This document shows, piece by piece, positions 1 to 9,958 of a stretch of 64,000 bases of DNA (the first letter of the stretch is position 1; every line of letters starts with the position of its first letter). Both the position numbers and the translations under genes were made by a program. Below the pieces are notes generated by a model, which was not told where the DNA came from, ran no database searches, and worked only from the letters and a program-made list of their open reading frames with translations. Source of the DNA: Trichopria drosophilae (taxonomy: Eukaryota > Arthropoda > Insecta > Hymenoptera > Diapriidae); the NCBI GenBank assembly GCA_030407085.1, contig CM059584.1, forward strand, positions 101,121,001 through 101,185,000, written 5' to 3'.

Positions 1-1125
1 CGACTCCAACAATTGCCCTAGAAGCACTACTAAATATACCACCACTCCACCTGCAGGTGAGAAATGAGGCAAGAAGTGCGATGTACAGAGTATACATTGG
101 AGAGAACAAAAACTGGTTATCAAGGAGATACAACAACCGCAAAAGGGAAATCTTTCGGAATCCGATCACGGGATGCCCACTGACGACATTAAACCAGGGC
201 TTGGAGAAACCAGGCTCTTTAAAGTCAAACCACCATCTAGGGAACGACCAATGACAGAAGAGACCGATCTGATAAGAACCTTACTGGTGTGGTACACTGA
301 TGGCTAAAAAATGGCGAGTGGAACCGGATATGGTATATTTGATGCCTGCCCACAAGTCAAAATGTCAGGAAGTCTCGAACAAAATGCAAGCATCTTTCAA
401 GCAGAATTATTGGCTGTCAGGGAATGTGTGCAAACTAATTTGAACAAAGGGTACAAAGACTGTACTATCAACATTCCAACAGATAGTGAAGCCATGCTAA
501 TGCCTCTGGAGGCATTAAAAGTAAGCTCCAGACTAGTAAAAGACTGCATATTTGCCCTAAATAACCTGGCTCAATACAACAACAAAGTTACTCTAAAATG
601 GATAAAAGAGCATGCAGGAAATATGGGAAATGAAGAAGCCGACAAACTCGCCAAGGCAGGTGCCAGTCATAAGTTCATTGGCCCTGAGCCTGCTCTGGGA
701 ATAACTACTAAAGTAGCGAAAAAACTGCTTAAAAAGTCAACAATTAGTGAAGCAAAGAGAACTTGAGGCACTTTGGAAACCCCAAGACAAGCAAGATCAC
801 TGATAGAAGGTTACAACAAAGTTAAGGCCATGGAAATCATCAACTCCAAAAGACATGCTGCAAAAGCAATAACAAGACTATTAACAGGACACTGTCGACT
901 CAACAAACACTCATTCAGGATGGGACTAACAAGTACCGCATCCTGCAGATTCTGTCTTGTTGAGATCGAAACTCTGTACACTTACTGACATCTTGCATAG
1001 CAACCTGTCAGGAAAGATACGTGACTTTCGGAAAGGACTTTTTAATACCTAAAGAAATCAAGAACTATTCATTCAGTAGTATTGTATCTTACATAGGGAA
1101 GCTAAAACTACTGGAAGAATTATAA
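1..1125 (+). pseudogene. Non-LTR retrotransposon ORF2, decayed C-terminal part (RNase H and Cys-rich tail)
   Basis: This is the 3' remainder of a LINE-type polyprotein; the 5' part (endonuclease, RT core) lies outside the window. Reading from base 3 gives the post-RT motif TPTIALEALLNIPPLHLQV. An RNase H domain follows (YTDG near 290-303, then SGTGYGIF, FQAELLAV, DSEA and IKEHAGNMGNEEAD up to about 650). The tail has LLTGHCRLNKHSFRMG and CRFC (about 895-955) and ends at a TAA at 1123. It cannot be functional. A TAA at 304 replaces the Ser of the usual DGSK motif, there is a frameshift near 215, another near 760, and one near 985. RNase H after the RT is typical of I/LOA-like clades, so I infer that type. 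About 75 bp of 3' UTR probably follow. Confidence 0.85.
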
Positions 1126-1655
1126 CTTAGTTAAGGTTGCCACAATAGGATCGCATAGATTCGCAGTGGTCAGGCTCAGTAGCCTAACCGTTTAAAAATG
1201 AGGAAAATATACAATTAATGTCGACGGTCGAGGGGTATATTTCATGTCGCGATTTTGGCACAATCGATGTGCGAAATTTGCGACTTTGCGCCAACTTCAC
1301 ATTTTGAATTGATCCCCATATTTATTTAGCCTATGTAAAATTTTAAACATTTCTGTCAAATGGATGGAAAATAATTGATAGACTAGAGAGGTATTATCGC
1401 TTGGGAATACCCACAGAATACTTAAGGTAATAATGCCCCCTCCTCTACTGACAGGGAATTACTAAAAGCAACTCTCGCTGTGAAGTTGTCGCAAGCCGCG
1501 AATACTGCACGCCGAATGGCCAAAATCGCGGTAAGAAAAATAATCCTTATAAATACCCGATGAACATAATAACACAGGACATGACTGTTATTGTTAAGAA
1601 AAAAGTAAAATACAATTTTGTAGAGAAAATAAGTGTCAGAATGCATTGAACTAAC
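1126..1655. other. Non-coding stretch between LINE remnant and P450 exon 4
   Basis: The first 75 bases are probably the 3' UTR of the LINE. The rest is presumably intron 4 of the P450 gene on the minus strand. I searched the minus strand for a K-helix ExxR or the haem-binding FxxGxRxCxG motif and saw neither. Confidence 0.5.
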
Positions 1656-1892
1656 CCTGTATAACTTTATGCAGGTAAGACATCTCATTGAGACTATCGT
1701 AAGTGATTTTACCACCATGTTTTCTGAGTGTATTATTGATGTCAAAACGACACATATCCTGAATTTCCTCATTAAGTGCCATTTCGTAAATACAGTTGGC
1801 AGAAAGAGCAGATGACGTTTCGAATCCAGCAATGAAAAATCCAAACGCTTGTGCAGCAGCCTCCTTAATAGTAATTTTTTCATCTGATGCGC
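1656..1892 (-). CDS. P450 exon 4: I-helix
   Basis: Encodes residues 301-379 plus one base. The acceptor is TTTTTAG before 1892 and the donor G|GTTAGT at 1656/1655. It carries EAAAQAFGFFIAGFETSS, whose AGFETS is the (A/G)GX(D/E)T(T/S) proton-delivery motif, and ends at YLHKVIQ, just before the K-helix. The following exon would begin with the EALRxxP-type K-helix and is not in the window. Confidence 0.9.
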
Positions 1893-4800
1893 CTAAAAAT
1901 AATAAATTCAAGGAAATCATGCATATAATATAATTATGTAAAATATCTCAAGACTGTCAAATATTAGATAATCCGATGAAATAAAACAAGCCTTCATTTA
2001 TTCGAGATTATTTTAAAACTAACCGTAATCGATAACCATAATATAACTGAAATTCATCGCGACATAGTACAAGTTTAAACGCCAAGCAACTAGAATAGAT
2101 TATGCAAAATGACTTAACAAAACTTACTGATGGTTTCGTTTGATGGTTCTTCATCCTCTTTATCAAGATGGCCTCTTTTTATCAACTGAATAAGCAAGTC
2201 CACGAAATCTTGATGCACAATATTATTGTCTATTCGATAATTTACGGTCTTTACGAAAGAATCTAGAAAGAACTTTTCCACGTCCTTTGGAGTGAAAGGT
2301 ATTTTTAAAGCATACAAAATGTTTGGTGCAAATACTATGCATGCGTTGCGAAGTGGGCGAGGCTCCACTATTTTGTGACCCCATTGCCGAAAATTATTGT
2401 GCGGATCAACCAAACTATTGCATGAAACTCCGAGAGCAGTTGTCACGATTACATCTGTTGTAAATCTGAAAAAATATTAATTAAAATTTAAACATTTTTT
2501 AATTTACTGGTATATGACGTATCAAGAGTGAAAATAGAATTGCTCCATTAGAAATCAAGCAACAATGTCACTATCTGTGAATCAGTATGACGTGATTAAG
2601 TATGTACACGGAGAGCAATGACTCCGCTGGATTAGCTGATTCACATCAGCTAAAATTTTCGGCTGGAATTGCCGAAAATATATGCAATTTTAGCTGTTTT
2701 GATTCCGCTAATGTAGCCTTAACCCTACTCAATTCGCGCTTAGCTCTAAATTTCCGCTACATTAGCAGATTTGTTCCGTTAAATTTGCGGACTTTTTCAG
2801 TAAATTTAGCTGAAATTATTGGCTATCCCTAACGGAATTCCAACAGCTGTCCCTATAGGACAAAATTGGTAGAATCTGCGGATTTTTCGGCTGATTTTGC
2901 TGATTATTTTTCTCCGTGTATGATTTCCAAAACTTCAAGCGGAAATATTTATACCTGCAGTATTTTAATAACGTTCGATCCTTGTAATGGCAACCGCTTA
3001 TATAAGATTACGAGGAAGACGTATAATGTGAGTTATATTCTAAAGGCCAGTTGTTTAACGCTTTTTATGTTGAAGCTTTCATCGGCATATTTGATTCTTT
3101 GTAAAAGCAAAGGGGTTACATAAGAAGTCAATCATCAATGCCTACACGGAGAAAAATAATCAGCAAAATCAGCCGAAAAATCCGCAGATTCTACCAATTT
3201 TATCCTATAGGGACAGCTCTTGGAATTCCGTTAGGGATAGCCGATAATTTCAGCTAAATTTACTGAAAAAGTCCGCAAATTTAACGGAACAAATCTGCTA
3301 ATGTAGCGGAAATTTAGAGCTAAGCGCGAATTGAGTAGGGTTAAGGCTACATTAGCGGAATCAAAACAGCTAAAATTGCATATATTTTCGGCAATTCCAG
3401 CCGAAAATTTGAGCTGATATAAATCAGCTAATCCAGCGGAGTCATTTTTCTCCGTGTAGGTCACGTGAATGCCATTTGTAATTAACATTTGAACATATTT
3501 TCGTCCTGAATGCATATGACCAATGTTATTTAAATTTTAAAAAGTGTTGCAATAAAAATTATAGGTCTTATAAGAATAAAAGAATTACATAGTCTACATT
3601 TTTTATTAGAAACATTTTAAAAAATATTTGCATTTTTTAGATAACCGTGAAAAGTTTATGAACACACGTGTTTGTGTTTTCCTTCAAAGTGGTTACTGAA
3701 AACAACTACTTTCTCATATGAACTGTCTTTTATGTTGTCGAAATCCGACATTGACGAACGAAAAATTCCACACGAAAAAGTAGTTTAGAATCACTTCGAG
3801 AAGCTTCTACTAGTCAATGGGCGCATATTAAAAATGATCGCCGTCTAAATGCATAGGTTTATAACTACAAAATCCTGATTTAAGACTAAAATTGAGAGTC
3901 ACATTTAGGATCAATATTCAGGTTATTTCTAAATGGAAAGTACAACGGACTATAATTACTCGAAGTGTAATAGTTAAAGGAAAGGAAAGGAATTATCCCC
4001 CGCTTTAATGACATTTTTTAGCCTGTTCGCGGGTCGGCTCCCGGGTGGATTGGTCGGACAGACTTTCAATGACATTACAAGACAATACTTTTTTAGACAA
4101 ACACAAGGATCACCCACCCAGAGCCAGTCCCCCCATTACTGCGCCCCGTAGAGCGACTTGACCCCTCTGTATCGCATTTGCACGGGGTCTGGGAAAACTA
4201 CGGAAAACCCAGACAGATACAGTCGACGAACTACTTTACCATCAGAGTATACCCTCTGATGGTAAAGCAGCCGTGTCTCCCACTCAGCAATCGGCCTGCT
4301 ATCTTTGCCGTAGCGGGCGCAACGCTCGTTTTTATTTATTTTTCATAGTCACCTTCCAAGTATGGATCCCTATCAGGAACCTTTCACTTGAAAGAGCGAC
4401 TGTGCGTAATAGTTAAAAAGGATTTATTTGTCAGTATCGCTTATTTGTCTGACATGTGTTTGGATTATGTTTGCTCTCAGACAAAGTCATCAAGTATTTT
4501 ACGATTTTTGATGATTTATAGTTATTATTGAAAACTTTTTATTAAAAAAGAGTATTAAGTAGGATAATGAACATGAACAAGATTATTACGATATTATTGG
4601 TGTTCGTAAATATACATTCTAATATATTCATGAATCAATTATCGTCTTTGTCACTGTCGTGATATAAAGTGATACTTCTTGTGAACAACATATTCCGTTA
4701 CAAATATGAAATCCACAGAATTTAAACTTTGCTGATTTAGTACTGTTATGCTTAATAACTGTAATTTTAGCTTAAATAACATAAATGTAAAATATATTAT

Positions 4801-7800
4801 GGGTGCTTCATAATAAACAAAATTAAAATCGTTACTGTGTCCATCGATGTAATGTTTAAAATTACAGAAATTAGTAATTCCATGGACTTCAAGGTACCCA
4901 AATGCTAAACAGAGTATGTAAATGAATTAATACAGGGTGTCAATTAAATTAGGGATAGATGTTTCAACGATACTTTTCAAACGGGCCCACACTTGATACA
5001 TGTTACTATTTAAGATTCTTATGATTACCGCTCCCTTCGTACCCCAATTAGGAAGAAGATTTTTTTTAAATCTATTTTATGAAGAGGTTACAATCCCTTC
5101 ATAAAATAGATTTTTAAATAATCCTTTCACGTCTAAAAATTGTTATTTCTTACGTTATTTGCCTAACTAATGCGTGACTTAATGAACAGCCTTACATCCC
5201 AGACAACAAGAAGTCAGGTTTTCCTGAGGACATCCTGTTTCTGCCCCGGGATGTTTTCAGCAGGATGTCCAGATTTCACTGTACTTGGATCCTGTAAACT
5301 TCCTCAGAACGTCCTAGAGGGATATTCGCGGGACGTCACCAGGATACCCTGTTGACTTTTCGCATTAATGATACAGATGCCCTCAGGATGACGTGAGGAC
5401 ATCCTGTTCGGAAAATTCTAAAATCTTTAGAAGACGGTTTTTTCATCTTAGGGTACGTTGATGATCTATAAAGACCTCCAAAAGTAGCATTTTCATTTAA
5501 AAGTATTCTTTCGAGTGGTTGTAATGCCAACCATTTTTGTGTACTTTTCTTATCTCCTCGAGTAATACAATTTACTACCGTACGATTTATATAGCCTCAC
5601 TACCCCATTTCAGTAGTTCCTTTTTTCGTCAATAAGATGGCACACACCGTACTTAACATGGCGAATAGGAAGTGTGGGACAATATGACGATTTTCTTAAT
5701 GTATATTGCAATTATAAATTACTATGCCAGTATACGTGATTGTATTAACATCATATTTTATTGTCACATATAGCGACTTTTTTTGCGGCCCGATAGGAGG
5801 TACAAAAGACGTCCTGTGGTAATACAGAAAGAGCCCAGGATATTCGGGATGATATAAGGATGATCTCATGGTAATGAATATTTCATAAATATATACACAA
5901 AAATGACTATATGTGCAGAAGTTTATATATAAACATTTCAATTTTGTATGGAATTAACGAAAATTGTTTACGTCCCGCTCGGATGTCCTGATAACGTCTT
6001 GTACTGTATGGGATGTATATATGTATGTATAAGGCGAAACAAATTACAGGCCTCCGAAAAATTCTAATCAATATTTTAAAAAATATGGAATTTTCATTAA
6101 TTTCGAATTTTAAAATTACGTGGCAACTTTTTGAAGTTCCATGTCTCGTACCCTAAAATATCAAAAAGAATGTCTTCAGTTTATTATTGTGCTCATAAAA
6201 CGTATAAAATCACATATTTTCGTCTTATACGTTCTCTGTACATTTCTAAAGTATTATTTGTTTCCATTTTAAAGTACGGTATACTACGTTGAATTGAAAC
6301 GCTGTTTTATTATTAAGATTATCAAGTTAAATGAGCCAGTGTTCACATTTTTGTCAAATCGGATTATGTTTCTGTAATTTCATCCGCTATATGAGCCGTT
6401 GCTTAGTTTTTTGTACTTTTGAATTCCGAATACTACTCAGCCGCGATGATTATACACGGTTTTAATGCGTATTCTGATGGATGTTCTTAGTTTTTTTTAC
6501 TCAATTTGACCGTGTTACGCTAATGCTAAATGAGTGCAATAGTAAAATTACGCACTACTGCGCAGCTCAAATTTTAAAAGTTTTACGGAATTACTCATAT
6601 TGTTAACGACTGGTGGAAGAGTTTTAAATCAAACACACGATTTGATCGGCTGAAAGAAAATATTAATTATTTATTCCGATCAGTGCCGGTAACGATCCGA
6701 TCGCGACGCGGACTTCCTGACCCTCTGACGTTCCGGAACGTTCTCTCTCAACCCGATCGTCACTTTTTCACATCTTAGTTCGATCTTTCAAACTGTCGAA
6801 CATTTAAATAGACTACGACGTCATATTACACATCGATATCATACTATTCGAATTACAAATACTCGTATCGAGATCGTTACCATTTCGAAGGGCCTTTTAC
6901 GTAATTACCTAACAGGCCAGCTTAATTTTGAGAGGTACCACCATTCGGGTGTGCAATGGCGTAGGGAAAACCACCTTTGTGGGAAAAAACCTACGCCGGG
7001 TACCGCAGTCGATAAAACATCGATTCTGTCCGTAACACATATACTAAAGTTTTTTTCTACTTTAATTTGAGATGCAAATTGTTTAATTTAATTAATTTGT
7101 TTAAGAATCATTGATTTACCTTTTAGCTTATTTCGAGTGAAATTCAATCTGCTATAGGTGTTATTATTGGCAGAGACTTGTTAGATAAAAGTTTGCAAAT
7201 ACATGTTTGGCATATGGATGTCCATGGATGTTCTACTCTTAAAATATAATCATTTCAATACACTGAGAGTAATAATCCTTGGGGTGTTACTTTTAATCTT
7301 ATGAATAACCTTCATTGATTGGTTTTAGACATCAATTTTAATCGGTACAGTTCGTTAATGAAAGGTAATAATGTAGAGCCACAATCCCTACGATAATTGG
7401 TTAGAATGCATATTGCTCTGACTTAAAGTTCATCGATTATTAAATTTGCTACAATAGCAATTTCGAGTTTTTTACACCACAACAAAGAAACTTTTTCTAT
7501 AAGCAACTTCCTCCCTTTTTTTTAATTTATTTTAGGGTTTAACATTATAACATCTATTTTTTATAAAACTCGAAAGAAATAACACAGTATAAGATTTACT
7601 ATTTCAACAATGAAAAAAAAAACATTCATATTTTGAATTCTCATAGAGAACCAATTTAAATTATTTCGCCGCTTATATTAAATAAATATTTAATTAATAT
7701 TTTATCGGCGGAACGACGCTTGTGTATGTTTATTTTCCATGTTTGCAAATAATAATTATGCCGACAAACCGAGAAAATATTAATTCAATATTTATTTAAT

Positions 7801-9958
7801 TTATCTCATTGATAGATTTTATCATCATATTCGTAATCAGGAACCAAAAATACACATAAAAATCGTGGAGTATAACATTTTTTTTGCCGTTTGTTGTCGT
7901 ATGTTGTCATTTTTATAAAGGTTAGCAAATACAATTAAAAACTTTGATATTTCCAACTGTAGTCGATCACAAGTCACACAGAGGAGTAAAAACGTTACGT
8001 ACATATAATATACATATTATACATTCCTACGAAGCACACTATGGTTCAGTTTCTTTGGACAAGAACGGTTTCAAAATTTAAAAGTGAACGTCGTATTTTC
8101 AACAAAACCTGAAACATGTAATTGTTCTGCAAAAAGAAATAAACACGCCCTTCCTCTTGTTGAATACCCAAACGAAGCGTTCTTCACCTGATAATTTAAA
8201 ACATTGGATTTTTGACGAACAAATGCGAAACATAGCGAATGAATAGAATAATTTGATACAAAAAGTTTTTCAACAAATGGAAACAGCGCTGTTCTGCGCA
8301 AAATGAAATGTGGAGTTCTTCAACAAAAACGTAGTGTTCCTCGTCGATTTCATCAAAATAAGCTGCACCCAGTCAGAAAGGTATGATTTTCAAATTTCGA
8401 ATTAAATTTAAAAATTTGTAATTCGATGGAAATTAGAAGAGTTTTAATTATTGATATGAACCTACCTAATTTTTCTTTTTAATCAGATTTTGTAAATGTT
8501 TTGGAAAATTACACCATACTATTTTTTCAGTATTAACATATCTACAACATGTACCAGGTGACGATTTTAAGCTTTGTAATTTGTAAGAAAGTAACCCAGT
8601 TTCAAATTGACTATAAGTTTTAAGTTTAACTGAAATATATATAAAAAAATTGTAATACATAGCAACGTTCTCAAATCTCGAAATTTCAACCATGCACATC
8701 AATTGTCCAACATGCGTGACGAAAAGTCAGCTTTGCATACCTTGCAAATATTTCTTTTAATTCCACATCTTGCTGATGATTTGTAGTAAAGATTTTCTCC
8801 ATTTCGACGCCATGATCTTTAACAATATCAAACATACGTTTTATTTTTCCAGATGTATACGTAGGCGTTACTTTAGCACGGAGGTATTTCCATTTAGATC
8901 CAGGTGATGCAAACAAGTGAGCACCAAGAGGATCGATTTCTTCGTGGCAATAAATTCCACGATCATGAAAACTTGAAAATTCTTTGATCAATACAAATCG
9001 AATCAAATCTGGATCAGCGATTACGAGGCTGGGGCGGTGAAATGCGAACATACCAAAAATCCCTAATTTTTTGTGCTTTAAATATTGTTTAGTGTAAATG
9101 TCACCTGTAATTTAATGAATTCGTTAAATTAAAATATTACAGAATTTTTTATATAAGAATAGAAATGTTAAATGATTATTCGCATACATACATGAGGCGA
9201 CTTGGTTAAATTCGAGAATATACTTTTCATCTTAAAAACGATTTTTTCAAATGATAGACTAGCGGAGAAGTTCTTATTATTTTAAGTAGTACTATAACAA
9301 TTATAATATTTTAAATTGTTACATAAAGATGCTGGTGAATTCATTCATTGAATATTAAAATTCTGATTTCATATTTATCTATCATATTTAGAGTATTGTT
9401 TCAGTTTCGTAAAATGAAAAAATTAGGCAGAAATTAAAAAATTTCTGTTATGGCAATGACAATGCTGGACATGTTTTGTAGTAGCTTCTATTAAGCACAA
9501 ATTGCTTATTATCCGAAAAATGTTCGTTATTTATAAATAAATTTTATTTAGTTAAAAATAAGTTTAAATTATCTAATTACTTCATAAACAGATAAAACTT
9601 TATATACTTTCTAATATGCTTGTAATTTAACCTCATTTTACTATGTATATTAACTGTTATTAAATTGAATCGATTTGTAGTTTTGCTACATGGAAATATT
9701 CTAATACTTGCATGCGTTTTCTTTCAAAAATTTTTATAACGTAAATAAAATATCCTCACCAAGATATTTTCGTCGTAATACGGTAGGTAAAAGATTTCCG
9801 AATGGTACTATTGGTTCGACATAAAATAATCCTCTTCTCTTCCAATATCCGTAAACAATATATTTGAAATATACATATATAGTACACAAAATCAATGTAG
9901 TTGCACTTGTAATCAATTTCCACGTACAAAAGTATTCTAACAGAATAAAGTATGACAT
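1656..9958 (-). CDS. CYP6-family cytochrome P450, exons 1-4 (3' end outside window)
   Basis: Microsomal haem-thiolate monooxygenase of the insect CYP3 clan. CYP6 enzymes typically oxidise plant toxins, pesticides or endogenous lipids; the substrate here is unknown. Coding exons on the minus strand: 9958-9760, 9104-8741, 2465-2128 and 1892-1656, with intron phases 1, 2, 1 and 1. All have GT-AG borders and join without a stop into 379 residues, against about 500 in the family. Visible features: N-terminal hydrophobic anchor (residues about 8-33), PFGNL after the anchor, C-helix WKYLR, and I-helix oxygen-binding motif AGFETS. The K-helix ExxR, PERF region and haem cysteine are absent because the last exon is missing. 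Intron 3 is 6.3 kb and full of mobile elements. The exons carry no breaks, so the gene may be active. CYP6 rather than CYP9 is judged from overall pattern only. Confidence 0.88.
2128..2465 (-). CDS. P450 exon 3: helices E-G region
   Basis: Encodes residues 188-300 plus one base. The acceptor is TTTTTTCAG before 2465 and the donor A|GTAAGT at 2128/2127. The join with exon 2 restores ARFTTDVI, a conserved CYP6 stretch across this intron. It continues with NSLVDPHNNF, then a DFVDLLIQLIKRG segment. It lies 6.3 kb from exon 2 because of insertions in the intron. Confidence 0.9.
2605..2920 (+). mobile_element. MITE, TA-flanked, CACGGAGA termini, copy 1
   Basis: Begins TACACGGAGA and ends TCTCCGTGTA, so the 8-bp terminal inverted repeat CACGGAGA is flanked by TA on both sides. 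This is consistent with a Tc1/mariner-type TA target duplication. About 316 bp with no transposase. A 76-codon open frame inside is accidental and is also present in copy 2. The sequence is an almost exact reverse complement of 3143-3458. Confidence 0.75.
3143..3458 (-). mobile_element. MITE, TA-flanked, CACGGAGA termini, copy 2 (inverted)
   Basis: Same termini and length as copy 1, in the opposite orientation, with only about seven differences by eye. The 222-bp spacer 2921-3142 is unrelated AT-rich DNA. Either two recent insertions faced each other, or one inverted duplication with a loop now moves as a unit. Confidence 0.75.
3968..4417 (-). mobile_element. 428-bp insertion with 11-bp target site duplication
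   Basis: TAATAGTTAAA stands at 3968-3978 and again at 4407-4417. The 428 bp between them are clearly less AT-rich than the surroundings. On the minus strand a frame runs from about 4324 to a stop near 4140 (ends ...SLYGAQ), with no start Met. The minus-strand 3' end is a short TTTCC-type repeat. A variable 11-bp duplication and a simple-repeat tail fit a 5'-truncated non-LTR retrotransposon. I do not recognise the protein. Confidence 0.65.
4929..5115. repeat. Decayed DNA-transposon end with a short hairpin
   Basis: TACAGGGTGTC at about 4933 matches a terminal motif common in arthropod Tc1/mariner-like elements (compare 46160-46174). Downstream, AAATCTATTTTATGAAG is repeated in inverted form within 5066-5115 and would form a stem. 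No second terminus is seen. Confidence 0.35.
5193..6017. repeat. Element with CATCCCA termini and internal GGACATCC repeats
   Basis: The left end reads TTACATCCCAGACAAC and the right end TGTATGGGATGTAT, so CATCCCA is inverted at the ends and flanked by TA. Between them, short motifs of the type AGGACATCCTG, GGATGTCC and GACGTCC recur on both strands (about 5220-5420 and 5805-6000). No coding capacity is seen. It is probably a non-autonomous DNA element; the internal palindromes could be transposase-binding or simply repeated units. Confidence 0.5.
6601..7037. mobile_element. Solo LTR with 5-bp target duplication (CATAT)
   Basis: Starts TGTTAACG and ends CCGTAACA: the canonical TG...CA ends with a 5-bp terminal inverted repeat (TGTTA/TAACA). 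CATAT stands immediately before (6596-6600) and after (7038-7042). The length is 437 bp and the base composition is less AT-rich than the flanks. No internal retroelement sequence adjoins it, so the body was lost by LTR-LTR recombination. A 5-bp duplication fits BEL/Pao, Copia or some Gypsy elements; strand and family cannot be decided here. Confidence 0.75.
8741..9104 (-). CDS. P450 exon 2: helices A-C region with WxxxR
   Basis: Encodes residues 67-187 plus two bases of codon 188. The acceptor is TTACAG just before 9104 and the donor AAG|GTATGC at 8741/8740. It contains ADPDLIRFVLIKEFSSFHDRG, the typical CYP6 segment after the first beta sheet. The C-helix WKYLRAKVTPTYTSGK carries the Trp and Arg that contact a haem propionate. 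An 88-bp piece of this exon is duplicated at 10918-11005. Confidence 0.9.
9105..9759 (-). other. P450 intron 1
   Basis: 655-bp GT-AG intron between the membrane-anchor exon and exon 2, phase 1. AT-rich; no insertion recognised. Confidence 0.8.
9760..9958 (-). CDS. P450 exon 1: start codon and membrane anchor
   Basis: ATG at 9958 (minus strand), preceded by GCGAA, a good start context. It encodes residues 1-66 and the first base of codon 67. A long hydrophobic helix is followed by basic and aromatic residues (YWKRRG) and the Pro-rich hinge VEPIVPFGN. This is the standard signal-anchor layout of an ER-bound P450 with its catalytic domain in the cytosol. The donor is G|GTGAGG at 9760/9759; the split Gly codon joins exon 2 exactly. 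Confidence 0.88.

Larger units (their letters stand above)
2466..8740 (-). other. P450 intron 3, 6.3 kb, filled with mobile elements
   Basis: GT-AG intron. Its phase 2 join gives an uninterrupted protein. It holds the MITE pair (2605-3458), the 428-bp insertion (3979-4406), a terminal-repeat fragment (about 4933-5115), a CATCCC-ended element (5193-6017) and a solo LTR (6601-7037). From 7043 to 8740 I see only AT-rich DNA, with no gene or recognised element. CYP6 introns are normally short, so growth by insertion is the likely cause of its size. Confidence 0.8.

Noticed and set aside
1422..1883. 153-codon minus-strand frame
   Set aside because: Out-of-frame shadow of P450 exon 4 and its flank; the exon frame with AGFETS is the real one.
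2602..3515. Matching 76- and 94-codon frames on opposite strands
   Set aside because: They lie in the two inverted MITE copies; identity reflects the repeat, not a gene pair.
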